Shown here piece by piece: positions 1 through 6,625 of a stretch of 12,428 nucleotides of DNA. The DNA lies in contig CAZXVW010000133.1 in the NCBI GenBank assembly GCA_964644025.1, positions 1 to 12,428 on the forward strand, read 5' to 3'. Source of the DNA: CAZXVW01 sp964644025 (lineage in GTDB: Bacteria; Acidobacteriota; Terriglobia; Bryobacterales; Bryobacteraceae). Made by a program: the position numbers and the translations under genes. Under the pieces are notes generated by a model that did no database searches, had not been told where the DNA came from, and worked only from the letters and a program-made list of their open reading frames with translations. The number at the start of each line of letters is the position of its first letter. Positions within the stretch are counted from its first letter, which is position 1.

Positions 1-1347
1 GAAGGGGCACTGAGCTGTAGCGGGAACCAGGTCGTTGATGCCGACGATCCCGCACTCCAGCTTCTCGGCGGCCAGCGTCGCCGTTTTCAGGTTACTGGTG
101 AACAGGTAACCGGCGAGCCCGTAGTTCGTGTTGTTGGCCTTGGCGATCGCGTCGTCGAAATCCTGGAAACCGGAAATGGGCGCAATCGGGCCGAACGGCT
201 CCTCCTGGTAAATCCGGGCTGATTCGGGCACATCGCGAAGCACCGTGGGACGGTAGAAGTACCCGCGCTCGAACCCCTGCGGCCGGTCGCCCCCGCTGAG
301 CAGACACGCCCCTTTGCCCAGTGCGTCCGCCACCAGCTCGCGCGTTTTCGTCAGGCTCGCCACGTTGCCCAGCGGCCCGAGCTGGGTGGATTCGTCTAGC
401 CCGTTCCCGATACGCAAGCTTTCCACTTCCGCCACGAAAATCTCCTCGAACTTCTCGCGAATAGACTCCTGGACAAAAATGCGGCTGATGGCGATGCAGA
501 CCTGGCCCATGTTCCGGAACTTCGTTCGTGCGGTCTGGCGGGCCGCCACCTCCATGTCGGCGTCTTCGAAGATCAGGATCGGAGCACTGCCGCCGAGCTC
601 TAACGACACCTTCTTGAGCCCCCAGCCAGCGTCCCGGGCGATGATCCGCCCGACCTCGGTTGAACCGGTCAGGCTGACCTTCCGCACCGCCGGATGGGAC
701 ACCAGCAAGGGTCCGAGTTGATCGGAAGGTCCGAGCACCAGGTTCACCACGCCGGGCGGCAGGCCGGCGTCCTCGCACGCCTGCATGATGGCCATTGACG
801 ACAGCGGGGTCTGCGTGGCCGGGCGCGCCACTACCGTGCAACCGGCGGCCAAGGCGGCGGAAATCTTGCGCCCCGGCAGCACCGAGGGGAAATTCCACGG
901 GGAAATGGCCACCGCCACGCCCAGCGGCTGCCGGATCACGTAATGCCGCTTGTTCACCGTGTGCGCCGGCACGATGTCCCCGTAGAGCCGTTTGGCCTCC
1001 TCGGAGAACCACTCGAAGTAGTCCGCCGTGGCGTTGACTTCGGCCCGCGCCTCGGCCACCGGCTTGCCCATCTCCAGTGTCATCCACCGCGCGTATTCGT
1101 CCTTCCGCTCGCGGATCAGCTCGGAGACGCGGCGCAGGTAACGGGACCGCTCCCAGGCCGACAGCCCCGCCCATCGGGGAAACGCGGCGGCGGCCGCCTC
1201 GATGGCCCGCTCGGTTTCCGCCGTGCCTCCGTAAGGCACCGTAACCACGGTTTCTTCGTTGGCCGGATTCTTGATGTCGATGGTTCCGCCGGCGTCAGCG
1301 TCCTGCCATCTACCGGCGATGAACAGTTTCAGTCGTGCGCTATCCAT
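1..1347 (-). CDS. NAD(P)-dependent aldehyde dehydrogenase, succinate-semialdehyde dehydrogenase-like (C-terminus cut by window edge)
   Basis: Oxidises an aldehyde to the carboxylate with NAD(P)+; probably cytoplasmic, as no leader is visible. 449 codons are present and the frame is still open at base 1, so roughly 30 C-terminal residues of a ~480-residue family are missing. Seen: the PWNFP motif with the cofactor-side Asn152, the Rossmann-type LTGSTEVG, the general-base Glu250 in LELGG, and the nucleophile Cys284 in GQVCIA. The last visible residues (AQCPF) match the segment before the usual GGxKxSG of GabD-like enzymes. The start ATG at 1347 gives a normal N-terminus (MDSARLKLFIAGRW) and has an AGGTGA-like ribosome site just upstream. 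It is transcribed divergently from the TIM-barrel/ThDP genes, so it may oxidise an aldehyde made by that pathway. Motifs fit succinate-semialdehyde or glycolaldehyde-type enzymes better than methylmalonate-semialdehyde dehydrogenase (IolA); substrate is not determinable. Confidence 0.95.
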   Translation of the reverse strand, partial: MDSARLKLFIAGRWQDADAGGTIDIKNPANEETVVTVPYGGTAETERAIEAAAAAFPRWAGLSAWERSRYLRRVSELIRERKDEYARWMTLEMGKPVAEARAEVNATADYFEWFSEEAKRLYGDIVPAHTVNKRHYVIRQPLGVAVAISPWNFPSVLPGRKISAALAAGCTVVARPATQTPLSSMAIMQACEDAGLPPGVVNLVLGPSDQLGPLLVSHPAVRKVSLTGSTEVGRIIARDAGWGLKKVSLELGGSAPILIFEDADMEVAARQTARTKFRNMGQVCIAISRIFVQESIREKFEEIFVAEVESLRIGNGLDESTQLGPLGNVASLTKTRELVADALGKGACLLSGGDRPQGFERGYFYRPTVLRDVPESARIYQEEPFGPIAPISGFQDFDDAIAKANNTNYGLAGYLFTSNLKTATLAAEKLECGIVGINDLVPATAQCPF

Positions 1348-1369
1348 AACTCACCTGCCCGGAATACGG

Positions 1370-1385
1370 CCGCGGCGAGCCGCGG
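1370..1385. repeat. short perfect inverted repeat in the divergent gap
   Basis: CCGCGG, a 4-base CGAG loop, then CCGCGG again. In the aldehyde dehydrogenase transcript this would form a stable hairpin just upstream of its ribosome binding site. In DNA it sits just upstream of the rightward -35 box at 1394. It could be a regulator site or an RNA hairpin; no T-tract follows, so it is not an obvious terminator. Confidence 0.35.
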
Positions 1386-1393
1386 TTTCCGCA

Positions 1394-1421
1394 TTGACGG
1401 AGCAACAACCTTGATGATAAT
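1394..1421 (+). promoter_or_regulatory. sigma70-type promoter for the TIM-barrel/ThDP gene set
   Basis: TTGACG (-35, 1394-1399) is followed after 16 bp by GATAAT (-10, 1416-1421); read as TAATAT (1418-1423) the spacer is 18 bp. Both boxes match consensus in five of six positions (with GATAAT). The predicted start is near 1429, giving a leader of about 155 nt before the gene at 1584. The site lies in the 236-bp gap between the divergent genes. No comparable promoter was found for the aldehyde dehydrogenase direction. Confidence 0.6.
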
Positions 1422-1506
1422 ATGCCACCAGCCGCGTCTGCCGGCAGCCGCGAACCATCGTACCATTGTTGTGGCCGGCCCGCGAGGCTGAAGGAGTGAT
1501 CACCGG

Positions 1507-1590
1507 ATGCAGATCAGCCGACGATCCGTTCGGGCGGCTACGCCCGCCTGGTTGCCGGTGAAGGGAGCAAGGAGAATGATGAGATGGTGA
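1507..1590 (+). CDS. possible small upstream ORF or leader peptide (27 codons)
   Basis: ATG at 1507 is preceded by a good ribosome site (AAGGAG, 1491-1496, 10-nt spacing). The frame runs 27 codons to TGA at 1588-1590, overlapping the ATG (1584) of the next gene in another frame, an arrangement that permits translational coupling. The product begins MQISRRSVRAA and contains LPVKGA, loosely echoing the RR...PLVKGA of the following protein's leader. It may be a real coupled leader peptide, a relic of an older N-terminus displaced by a frameshift, or chance. It is too short for a coding-statistics judgement. Confidence 0.3.
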   Translation: MQISRRSVRAATPAWLPVKGARRMMRW

Positions 1591-2546
1591 CTCGACGCTT
1601 GTTTCTGGCCCAGGTGGCCGCGGCCCCGCTGGTCAAGGGAGCCTCGCGGCCCTGGAAACTGGCCATCGGACTGAACGGGTTCGGCTCCTCGGAGCAGTAC
1701 TTCAACAAGAAATACGATTACGACAAGATCCTCGGCTTCGCCCGGGACGAGGGTTTCCAGGGCATCGAAATGTGGGCCCGCTGGCGCGGCGGTTATCCGG
1801 ACCCCGACGACGAGGCCGGCGTGCGCGCCATGCGAGAGAAAGTGGAATCCTATGGGCTGCAGATTTTCTCTATCCAGGTCCACCCGGGCCGGGGTACCAA
1901 CCCGGTCTCCAACGACGCCGCCGAGCGCGCCCGCTACACCCATTACCTGAAGCGCCACGTGGACCTGTCGGTCAAGCTCGGCTGCGATGCCATGGGCATC
2001 TGGCCGCCGGGCCGCGGGGCCGCCCGCGGGATGCCGGAGGATCTGATGATCGAACGTCTGGCCGCCTCCATCCGGCCGGCGGCCGCCTACGCGGTGGACA
2101 AGGGCATCTTCCTGGCCATCGAGTGCGAACCGCCGCTCATCATCAACAAGGCATCGCAATATCCGAAGCTGTTCGCCGCCGTGGGCAGGAAGGACTTCAA
2201 GGTGATTTTCGACCCGAGCCATTTCGACACGCTCACCGGCGGTAAGGGCAAGCCGGAGATCCTGCTGAAACAGCTCGGCGTCGACCGGGTGGGTTACGTG
2301 CAGTTTTGCGACGGGGACTCGACGCTGCAGCCCGGGCCCGGCGGCCGGCCGGGGACTTCCCGCCACCTTCCCTGCGGCAAGGGCGTCTACAACGTCGACC
2401 TGCTGCTTGACATCCTGTACAAAGGGGGCTTCCGCGGCTGGTTCCAGATGGACAGCTACGCGACCGAAGATCCTTTCGAGTTGTCACGCACATGCAAGAG
2501 GCGCGTCGTGAACTATTTGAAGAAGATGGGAGCGTGGGACGCCTGA
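1584..2546 (+). CDS. sugar phosphate isomerase/epimerase-family TIM-barrel protein (xylose isomerase-like), exported
   Basis: 320 residues. An N-terminal leader with a twin arginine (MVTRRLFLAQVAAAP) suggests export, probably by Tat, followed by an AP-endonuclease-2/xylose-isomerase-like TIM barrel (about 25-315). Family landmarks: IEMW near 61, Glu180 in LAIECEPP, Asp210 and His213 in FDPSHFD. The usual third and fourth metal ligands, His and Glu, appear replaced: Gln240 in YVQFCDGD and Gln288 in WFQMDSY. The enzyme may therefore bind metal differently or have lost classical isomerase activity. Start ATG 1584 is chosen because AAGGAG (1569-1574) sits 9 nt upstream; the ATGs at 1576 and 1579 are in another frame that stops at 1590. 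It is first in a rightward set with a second TIM-barrel protein and a ThDP enzyme. The substrate is unknown; sugar or cyclitol keto-intermediates are likely. Confidence 0.85.
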   Translation: MVTRRLFLAQVAAAPLVKGASRPWKLAIGLNGFGSSEQYFNKKYDYDKILGFARDEGFQGIEMWARWRGGYPDPDDEAGVRAMREKVESYGLQIFSIQVHPGRGTNPVSNDAAERARYTHYLKRHVDLSVKLGCDAMGIWPPGRGAARGMPEDLMIERLAASIRPAAAYAVDKGIFLAIECEPPLIINKASQYPKLFAAVGRKDFKVIFDPSHFDTLTGGKGKPEILLKQLGVDRVGYVQFCDGDSTLQPGPGGRPGTSRHLPCGKGVYNVDLLLDILYKGGFRGWFQMDSYATEDPFELSRTCKRRVVNYLKKMGAWDA

Positions 2547-2577
2547 GCCACTCGGCGCGGGCGCCACGATTTTGACT

Positions 2578-3462
2578 ATGAACCGAAGAAACTTCCTGTT
2601 AGCAACCGCCGCCGTGACTTCGGCGCCGGCGGCCGCCGAGGGCCTGGAAATCGGCATGCACCAGGCGACCCTGTGGAGGTGCCAATCCGACCTGCGCCAG
2701 GACTACGAAGCCATCGCCAAGGCCGGTTTCACCACCGTGGAACTCTTCCAGCGCAAAATCGACCGGCAAAAGAAATACTCGCTGGCCGACGTGAAAAAGA
2801 TCCTCGCCGACAACAACCTCACCCCGCTGGGCTCGCAGTTGGCCCCCTCGCTGGGCTTCCCGGACGCCGGCTTGGAAAAGCGCTTCGCCGCCTTTCAGCG
2901 GAACCTGGACCGGCTGAAAGACCTCGGCCTCCGGCTGACTAACTGCGCCTGCATCATCCGGGAGCCGAAGATCACCATGGATCACTTCCATCGCGCGGTG
3001 GACAACTATCGCAAGGCAGCCGAAATGGCCAAGCCGTATAACATCGTCATCGTGATCGAGTTCTTGCGCACTTCCACTTTCCTGTCCTGCCTGCCCTCCG
3101 CGCTCTGGATCACGCGCCAGGTGAACCACCCGAACCTGCGGGTGTGCCTGGACAGCTTCCATCTCTGGACCGGGCGAAGCAAGATGGCGGACCTCGATGA
3201 TATCCGCCCCGGCGAGATCGCTAACTTCCATATCAACGATGTCAAGGCCGGCAAGCCGCGGGAGGCGATGAGCGACGCCGACCGGGTGATGCCGGGCGAG
3301 GGCGTGATCCCGCTGGCCGAGATCGTCCGGAAGCTCCGCGCGAAGAACTATTCGCGCGCGGTGATGCTGGAGCTGTTCTCGCCGGAGTGGTGGAAGCGGT
3401 CTCCAGAGGAGGTATGCCGGGCCGGCTACCAGAAGGTCCAGTCCGTGCTTTCCCGCGTGTAA
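2578..3462 (+). CDS. second sugar isomerase/epimerase-family TIM-barrel protein (IolE/tagatose-epimerase-like), exported
   Basis: 294 residues from ATG 2578. The leader MNRRNFLLATAAVTSAPAAA is a twin-arginine-type signal ending in a plausible AxA cleavage site near residue 20. The TIM barrel keeps all four expected metal ligands by comparison with D-tagatose 3-epimerase-type enzymes: Glu161 (VIEFL), Asp192 with His195 (LDSFHLW), His218 (FHIND) and Glu265 (MLELF). DRVMPGEG (235-242) is the usual Arg/Pro/Gly loop before the last strand. It therefore looks catalytically competent as an isomerase, epimerase or inosose-dehydratase-like enzyme. It starts 31 nt after the previous gene. A TTG at 2572 in the same frame is an alternative start; neither has a convincing ribosome site, so translation may depend on coupling. 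The ThDP gene follows directly, with its ribosome site touching this stop codon. Confidence 0.88.
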   Translation: MNRRNFLLATAAVTSAPAAAEGLEIGMHQATLWRCQSDLRQDYEAIAKAGFTTVELFQRKIDRQKKYSLADVKKILADNNLTPLGSQLAPSLGFPDAGLEKRFAAFQRNLDRLKDLGLRLTNCACIIREPKITMDHFHRAVDNYRKAAEMAKPYNIVIVIEFLRTSTFLSCLPSALWITRQVNHPNLRVCLDSFHLWTGRSKMADLDDIRPGEIANFHINDVKAGKPREAMSDADRVMPGEGVIPLAEIVRKLRAKNYSRAVMLELFSPEWWKRSPEEVCRAGYQKVQSVLSRV

Positions 3463-3467
3463 GGAGG
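3461..3467 (+). promoter_or_regulatory. ribosome binding site deciding the ThDP-enzyme start
   Basis: AAGGAGG overlaps the TAA stop (3460-3462) of the TIM-barrel gene and is 6 nt before ATG 3474. It fixes the start at 3474 rather than at an in-frame ATG at 3387 inside the upstream gene, and indicates tight operon coupling. Confidence 0.8.
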
Positions 3468-3473
3468 AACCTG

Positions 3474-5258
3474 ATGCCCCGATTCCAAACCATGACCCTG
3501 ACCGAGGCCTTGGCCGCATTTCTGGCCGAGAACGGCATCCAGTACGTGCTCGGCGTCGGCGGCCACGGCAATACCCCGCTGCTGGAGGCCCTGATGCCAT
3601 ATCACCGGAAGGGCAAGCTCCGGGTGGTGGACGTGCAACACGAGGCGGTGGCGGCGCACGCGGCGATGGCGCTGAAGTGGGCCTATGGAATCGAGTCCGC
3701 CGTGTTCACCTCGATCGGCCCCGGCTGGTTCAATACGCTGATTGCGCAAGCCACTGCCATGAGTGACGGTTACGGCTATCTCGTCTTCGCCGCCGACAAA
3801 ACGACCGCCTACGAAGGGCCGAACATGCAGCAGATCATGCGGCACGGGCAATTCGGGTTTCTGAAAGCCGCCGGCGCCATTGTCAAAGAAGCTTACGTGA
3901 TCGTCGACCCGCGCAACCTCTATACCATTCTGCCGGAGGCGCTGGCCAAGACCCGCGAAAAAGGCTCCGCCGGTCCAGTGGACATCTTTCTCCCCATGAA
4001 CCTCCAGGCGGTGACCCACGAATACAACCTGCCGATGCTGCGCCGGAAAGTGGAGCCGGCCCGGGGCCGTCTGCGGCCGGACCCGGAGCAGGTCCGGCGC
4101 GCGGCCGAGGAAATCCGCCGGCACAAGCGCATCGCCATGCGGGTTGGGGGTGGTGCGGTCGGCGCGGGCGAGGCCATCAAGGCGTTGGCAGAGACGATCG
4201 GCGCCGCCGTGATTATGGGACCGGTGGCTCTGGACGTGGTCGAGTCGGATTTCCCTCTCAACGTGGGCGCCGCGGGCTCGAAGGGGTCGATTTCAGGCAA
4301 CTATGCCGCCGATCATGCCACGCTCATCATCAACATCGGCGGACGCGGCGTCTGCCAGGCGGACTGTTCGGCCACGCTGTACGCGCGCGCCAGGGCCTTC
4401 ATCAATATCAACCTCAACGAGATTGAAGCCCATCGTTATAACGGGCTGCCCGTGGTCGGCGACGCCGCGGCCGCCCTGGAAGATATCCTGGCCGAGTTGC
4501 GCGCCGGCCCGGACATCACGCCCGACGCCCGCTGGCTGGCGGCGCTCCAGCGGGAAAAGAAGAAATGGGAGCGGTATCTCGCCGACTATTATGATCACCC
4601 GGTGATCGGCGGCCGGCTGACGCAGCCCGCTGTCGTCAAAGCCGCCGACGATCACGTCAACAGCCACCGCGGCATCAAGATCTTCGACGCCGGCGACGTG
4701 CAGGCGCACGGTTTCCAGATCTGCCGCCACTTGGAGCCCAAGACGTCGCTGAACGAAACCGGCAACTCCTGCATGGGCTTCGGCATCTGCGCCGCCTTCG
4801 GGTTGGGCCTGGTGCCGGATCGCAAGTACCCGACGGCGATCATCGGCGACGGCTCGTTTCTCATGCAGGCGCAGGCCATCCGCGACATGGTCAAGCACGG
4901 CTCCAACTGCACTGTGGTCGTGCTGGACAACCAGGCCATGGGCGCCATCACCGCCTTGCAATGGGCGCAGGACTACGCCGCCTTCGCAACGGTGGACCCG
5001 GCGCACGTGGAGCCGGTGGACTACGCCGCGCTGGCCCGCTCGATGGGCTGCGCCGCTTTCACGCCAGAGCCGTCCGTCGATTCGCTTCACGATTGCCTGG
5101 AGAAAGCTTACCGCCACCCCGGTCCGGCCGTCGTCGACGTGAAGGTGCACCTCGGCGCCGAAAAGTACGCGGCTCTCGGCGCCTTCGGCCGCTGGAACGT
5201 CGGCCCGTGGTCGCCCACCGTGGAGGCCATCTGGGAAGGCAAGCGGAAGCCGGAGTAG
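3474..5258 (+). CDS. thiamine diphosphate-dependent enzyme, IolD-like (acetolactate-synthase superfamily)
   Basis: 594 residues, normal length for this superfamily, with no leader (cytoplasmic). Domain order: N-terminal pyrimidine-binding domain (1-180) with GHGN (30-33) and the catalytic Glu57 in DVQHEAVAAH; a central domain (200-345) with FININLNEIEAHRYNG at about 309-323; a C-terminal pyrophosphate-binding domain (390-560) with SCMGFG (432-437), GDGS (458-461) and VLDN (483-486) forming the metal/ThDP motif. GHGN, FININ, VVGD, SCMG, GDGSFLM and a DN in place of NN closely resemble IolD (trihydroxycyclohexanedione hydrolase), a C-C bond hydrolase of myo-inositol breakdown, as recalled from the family. 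With IolE-type TIM barrels beside it, cleavage of a cyclic or linear diketone is plausible. Glyoxylate carboligase is unlikely, since it lacks this Glu. The exact substrate is inferred only. Confidence 0.88.
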   Translation: MPRFQTMTLTEALAAFLAENGIQYVLGVGGHGNTPLLEALMPYHRKGKLRVVDVQHEAVAAHAAMALKWAYGIESAVFTSIGPGWFNTLIAQATAMSDGYGYLVFAADKTTAYEGPNMQQIMRHGQFGFLKAAGAIVKEAYVIVDPRNLYTILPEALAKTREKGSAGPVDIFLPMNLQAVTHEYNLPMLRRKVEPARGRLRPDPEQVRRAAEEIRRHKRIAMRVGGGAVGAGEAIKALAETIGAAVIMGPVALDVVESDFPLNVGAAGSKGSISGNYAADHATLIINIGGRGVCQADCSATLYARARAFININLNEIEAHRYNGLPVVGDAAAALEDILAELRAGPDITPDARWLAALQREKKKWERYLADYYDHPVIGGRLTQPAVVKAADDHVNSHRGIKIFDAGDVQAHGFQICRHLEPKTSLNETGNSCMGFGICAAFGLGLVPDRKYPTAIIGDGSFLMQAQAIRDMVKHGSNCTVVVLDNQAMGAITALQWAQDYAAFATVDPAHVEPVDYAALARSMGCAAFTPEPSVDSLHDCLEKAYRHPGPAVVDVKVHLGAEKYAALGAFGRWNVGPWSPTVEAIWEGKRKPE

Positions 5259-5263
5259 GAGCT

Positions 5264-5319
5264 GATCGCTGGTCTGTGGTCCTTGGTCGCTGGTCGCTGG
5301 TCGCTGGTCTGTGGTCGCT
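5264..5319. repeat. heptanucleotide tandem repeat array, consensus GGTCGCT, 8 units
   Basis: Eight contiguous 7-bp units begin 5 bases after the ThDP stop codon: GATCGCT, GGTCTGT, GGTCCTT, three perfect GGTCGCT, GGTCTGT, GGTCGCT. A ninth unit (GGAGGGC, 5320-5326) is too degenerate to count. The pair GGTCGCT-GGTCTGT recurs at 5264-5277 (one mismatch) and 5299-5312, suggesting expansion by slippage or duplication. It lies in the 206-bp gap between convergent genes. It resembles short tandemly repeated repetitive (STRR) elements of other bacteria; function unknown. Confidence 0.85.
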
Positions 5320-5344
5320 GGAGGGCGCAAGGAGAACGCCCGAG

Positions 5345-5382
5345 ACGTGGGTAACACATTCGTCTCAGCACATGGGTTAGAC
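5345..5382. repeat. two imperfect direct repeats (ACRTGGGTWA), possible transposon-end relic
   Basis: ACGTGGGTAA (5345-5354) and ACATGGGTTA (5370-5379) lie exactly 25 bp apart, matching in 8 of 10 positions. Multiple short direct repeats near an end are typical of some insertion sequences (for example the IS21 group). No transposase remnant is visible nearby, so this is a weak call. The rest of the 5320-5464 gap holds one inverted repeat and nothing coding. Confidence 0.25.
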
Positions 5383-5413
5383 TTCGCTTCGCCCGGGGCG
5401 CCCGAGGGCAGTC

Positions 5414-5452
5414 TCCGGCGTTGAATTTGGGATGCAGGGGAGGAGCGCCGGA
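5414..5452. terminator. weak stem-loop between convergent genes
   Basis: TCCGGCG (5414-5420) and CGCCGGA (5446-5452) form a 7-bp stem with a 25-nt loop in the gap between the converging ThDP and outer-membrane genes. The loop is long and there is no T-run on either side, so a role as a terminator for both directions is only a suggestion from position. Confidence 0.25.
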
Positions 5453-5464
5453 CGCTGCTGGAAA

Positions 5465-6625
5465 TCAGAACTGAAAGGCCAGCTCAACGAAAAACAGATT
5501 TGCCAGGTGGTCGAACTCGCCACCCGGGCGGGAGGCGAAGAACTGGGCGCCGATGCTGAGGTCGGTATTGGGTGTCACGTTGTAGCGCAGTAGCGGCATG
5601 AAGAAAACGCTGCCGCCGGCCACGTCGGCCACGGTGTACGCTTCGGCCCGGACTAGCGGCGTAATGTCGTAGCCGACACCGCCGCTCAGGAAGTGGCGGT
5701 GGAGGGTGAAAATCTCGCTGGTGTAGCGCAGCAGGCTGGCCGGGTCGAATTCCGCTCCCAGCGCCGGCTGTCCCTGGTTGTAGAAATATTCGCCGACCAG
5801 GTAGAAGGTGTTCGGAAAGGCATAATCGGCGCCGAAGGTGAGCCGCAGGGCGTCCGCCTCGCGCCGGCCGGGCGCGCGCCGGCGATAGGTCATTTCGCCG
5901 CGCAGGCCGGCGCCGCCGGCCTGGCCCGCGAATTCCGCTCCCCCCATCCAGTCCCGCTCGAAGCGGCCGAAGAAGCCGGCCACATCGTAGCCGGCCAGAT
6001 TCGTGGCCAGCCGGGTGGCCACGGTGGAGCGGCGGAAAACGTTCTGGGGCAGATACACGCCGGACCAGGTCAACCCGTGCGGCAGCTCCCACTCGAGCAG
6101 CGCGCCGTCCACGCCCTGGCGTTCGTCGGCTTCAATCTGCAGCGGGTTCAGCGGATTGAACACGTCCGCCGGACTCCAGAACCGCGCCGTGCCCCAGCCG
6201 ATCCGCTGCCGGCCGAGCGTCAGCGCCGCCGGCCCGGAGCGCAGCGTCACGTAACCACGGTACAGCGACGTGTCCCAATAAGCGTGCTCGCGGTCCACGT
6301 AGATGTGTTGCAGATCCGCCCAGGCGCCCTGCTGGCGGTCGCGGACCAGGCTGAACTCGGGCTGCCCGATGAGGTTTCCGAAATGCGCCTGGTTGTCAAA
6401 ATCCACGTGCGCCTGGAACCATTCTCCGTAGCGGGCGTCATAGCTGAGGCGCAGGCGGTTCATCAAGTCGCCGTAACCGCGCCCGGCGGTGTAGGTTTTC
6501 GAGGCGCTGAACAGGGCCTTGTAATAGCCTCCGAGTTCCTGCTGCCACCGGCCGGAACCGGCCGCGGAAGGGTCCTGGGCGCACAGCAGCGCTCCGCCGG
6601 CCATCATCAGCAGCATCCGCCTCAT
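5465..6625 (-). CDS. outer-membrane beta-barrel protein, last gene of the envelope transport operon
   Basis: 386 residues. A Sec-type signal (MRRMLLMMAGGALLCAQ) precedes alternating hydrophobic/polar strands rich in Tyr, Phe, Gly and Arg. The protein ends VELAFQF with a terminal Phe, the typical recognition signal for insertion by BamA. The segment GRQRIGWGTARFWSPADVFN (138-157) resembles a conserved strand-turn of DUF1302/alginate-export-like barrels as recalled. Cys15 is not in a good lipobox, so a lipoprotein is unlikely. The ATG overlaps the stop of the ABC ATPase gene by 4 bases (ATGA), so the two are translationally coupled. In this context the barrel is the likely outer-membrane partner or exit/insertion site for the substrate handled by the permease and the LolA-like carrier. 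No specific family can be named with certainty. Confidence 0.85.
   Translation of the reverse strand: MRRMLLMMAGGALLCAQDPSAAGSGRWQQELGGYYKALFSASKTYTAGRGYGDLMNRLRLSYDARYGEWFQAHVDFDNQAHFGNLIGQPEFSLVRDRQQGAWADLQHIYVDREHAYWDTSLYRGYVTLRSGPAALTLGRQRIGWGTARFWSPADVFNPLNPLQIEADERQGVDGALLEWELPHGLTWSGVYLPQNVFRRSTVATRLATNLAGYDVAGFFGRFERDWMGGAEFAGQAGGAGLRGEMTYRRRAPGRREADALRLTFGADYAFPNTFYLVGEYFYNQGQPALGAEFDPASLLRYTSEIFTLHRHFLSGGVGYDITPLVRAEAYTVADVAGGSVFFMPLLRYNVTPNTDLSIGAQFFASRPGGEFDHLANLFFVELAFQF

Noticed and set aside
92..1174. Long minus-strand open frame of 360 codons within the aldehyde dehydrogenase
   Set aside because: It is an out-of-frame shadow in GC-rich DNA: Arg/Gly/Ala-rich, no family motifs, while the other frame carries every catalytic motif of the dehydrogenase.
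1500..2366. Minus-strand open frame of 288 codons opposite the first TIM-barrel gene
   Set aside because: Antisense shadow; composition is not protein-like for any known family and the plus strand carries the TIM-barrel landmarks and ribosome site.
3387..3473. 29-codon N-terminal extension of the ThDP enzyme
   Set aside because: It would overlap the end of the TIM-barrel gene, and a strong AAGGAGG directly precedes ATG 3474, where the family's N-terminus begins.
2599..3600. Minus-strand open frame of 333 codons opposite the second TIM-barrel gene, and similar antisense frames at 3426-4124 and 4293-5357
   Set aside because: All lie opposite well-supported genes, have no ribosome sites or motifs, and arise from few stops in high-GC DNA.
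3474..5258. ThDP enzyme considered as glyoxylate carboligase, with hydroxypyruvate-isomerase-like neighbours
   Set aside because: Glyoxylate carboligase lacks the catalytic Glu in the N-terminal domain; here Glu57 is present and the motif set matches IolD better.
5264..5319. Heptamer array considered as a CRISPR
   Set aside because: Units are 7 bp and contiguous, without 25-40 bp repeats or unique spacers, and no cas genes are present.
6565..6625. Outer-membrane protein considered as a lipoprotein because of Cys15
   Set aside because: The residues before the Cys (Leu-Leu) do not form a lipobox with Gly/Ala at -1, and Sec cleavage near AQ fits a normal barrel protein.
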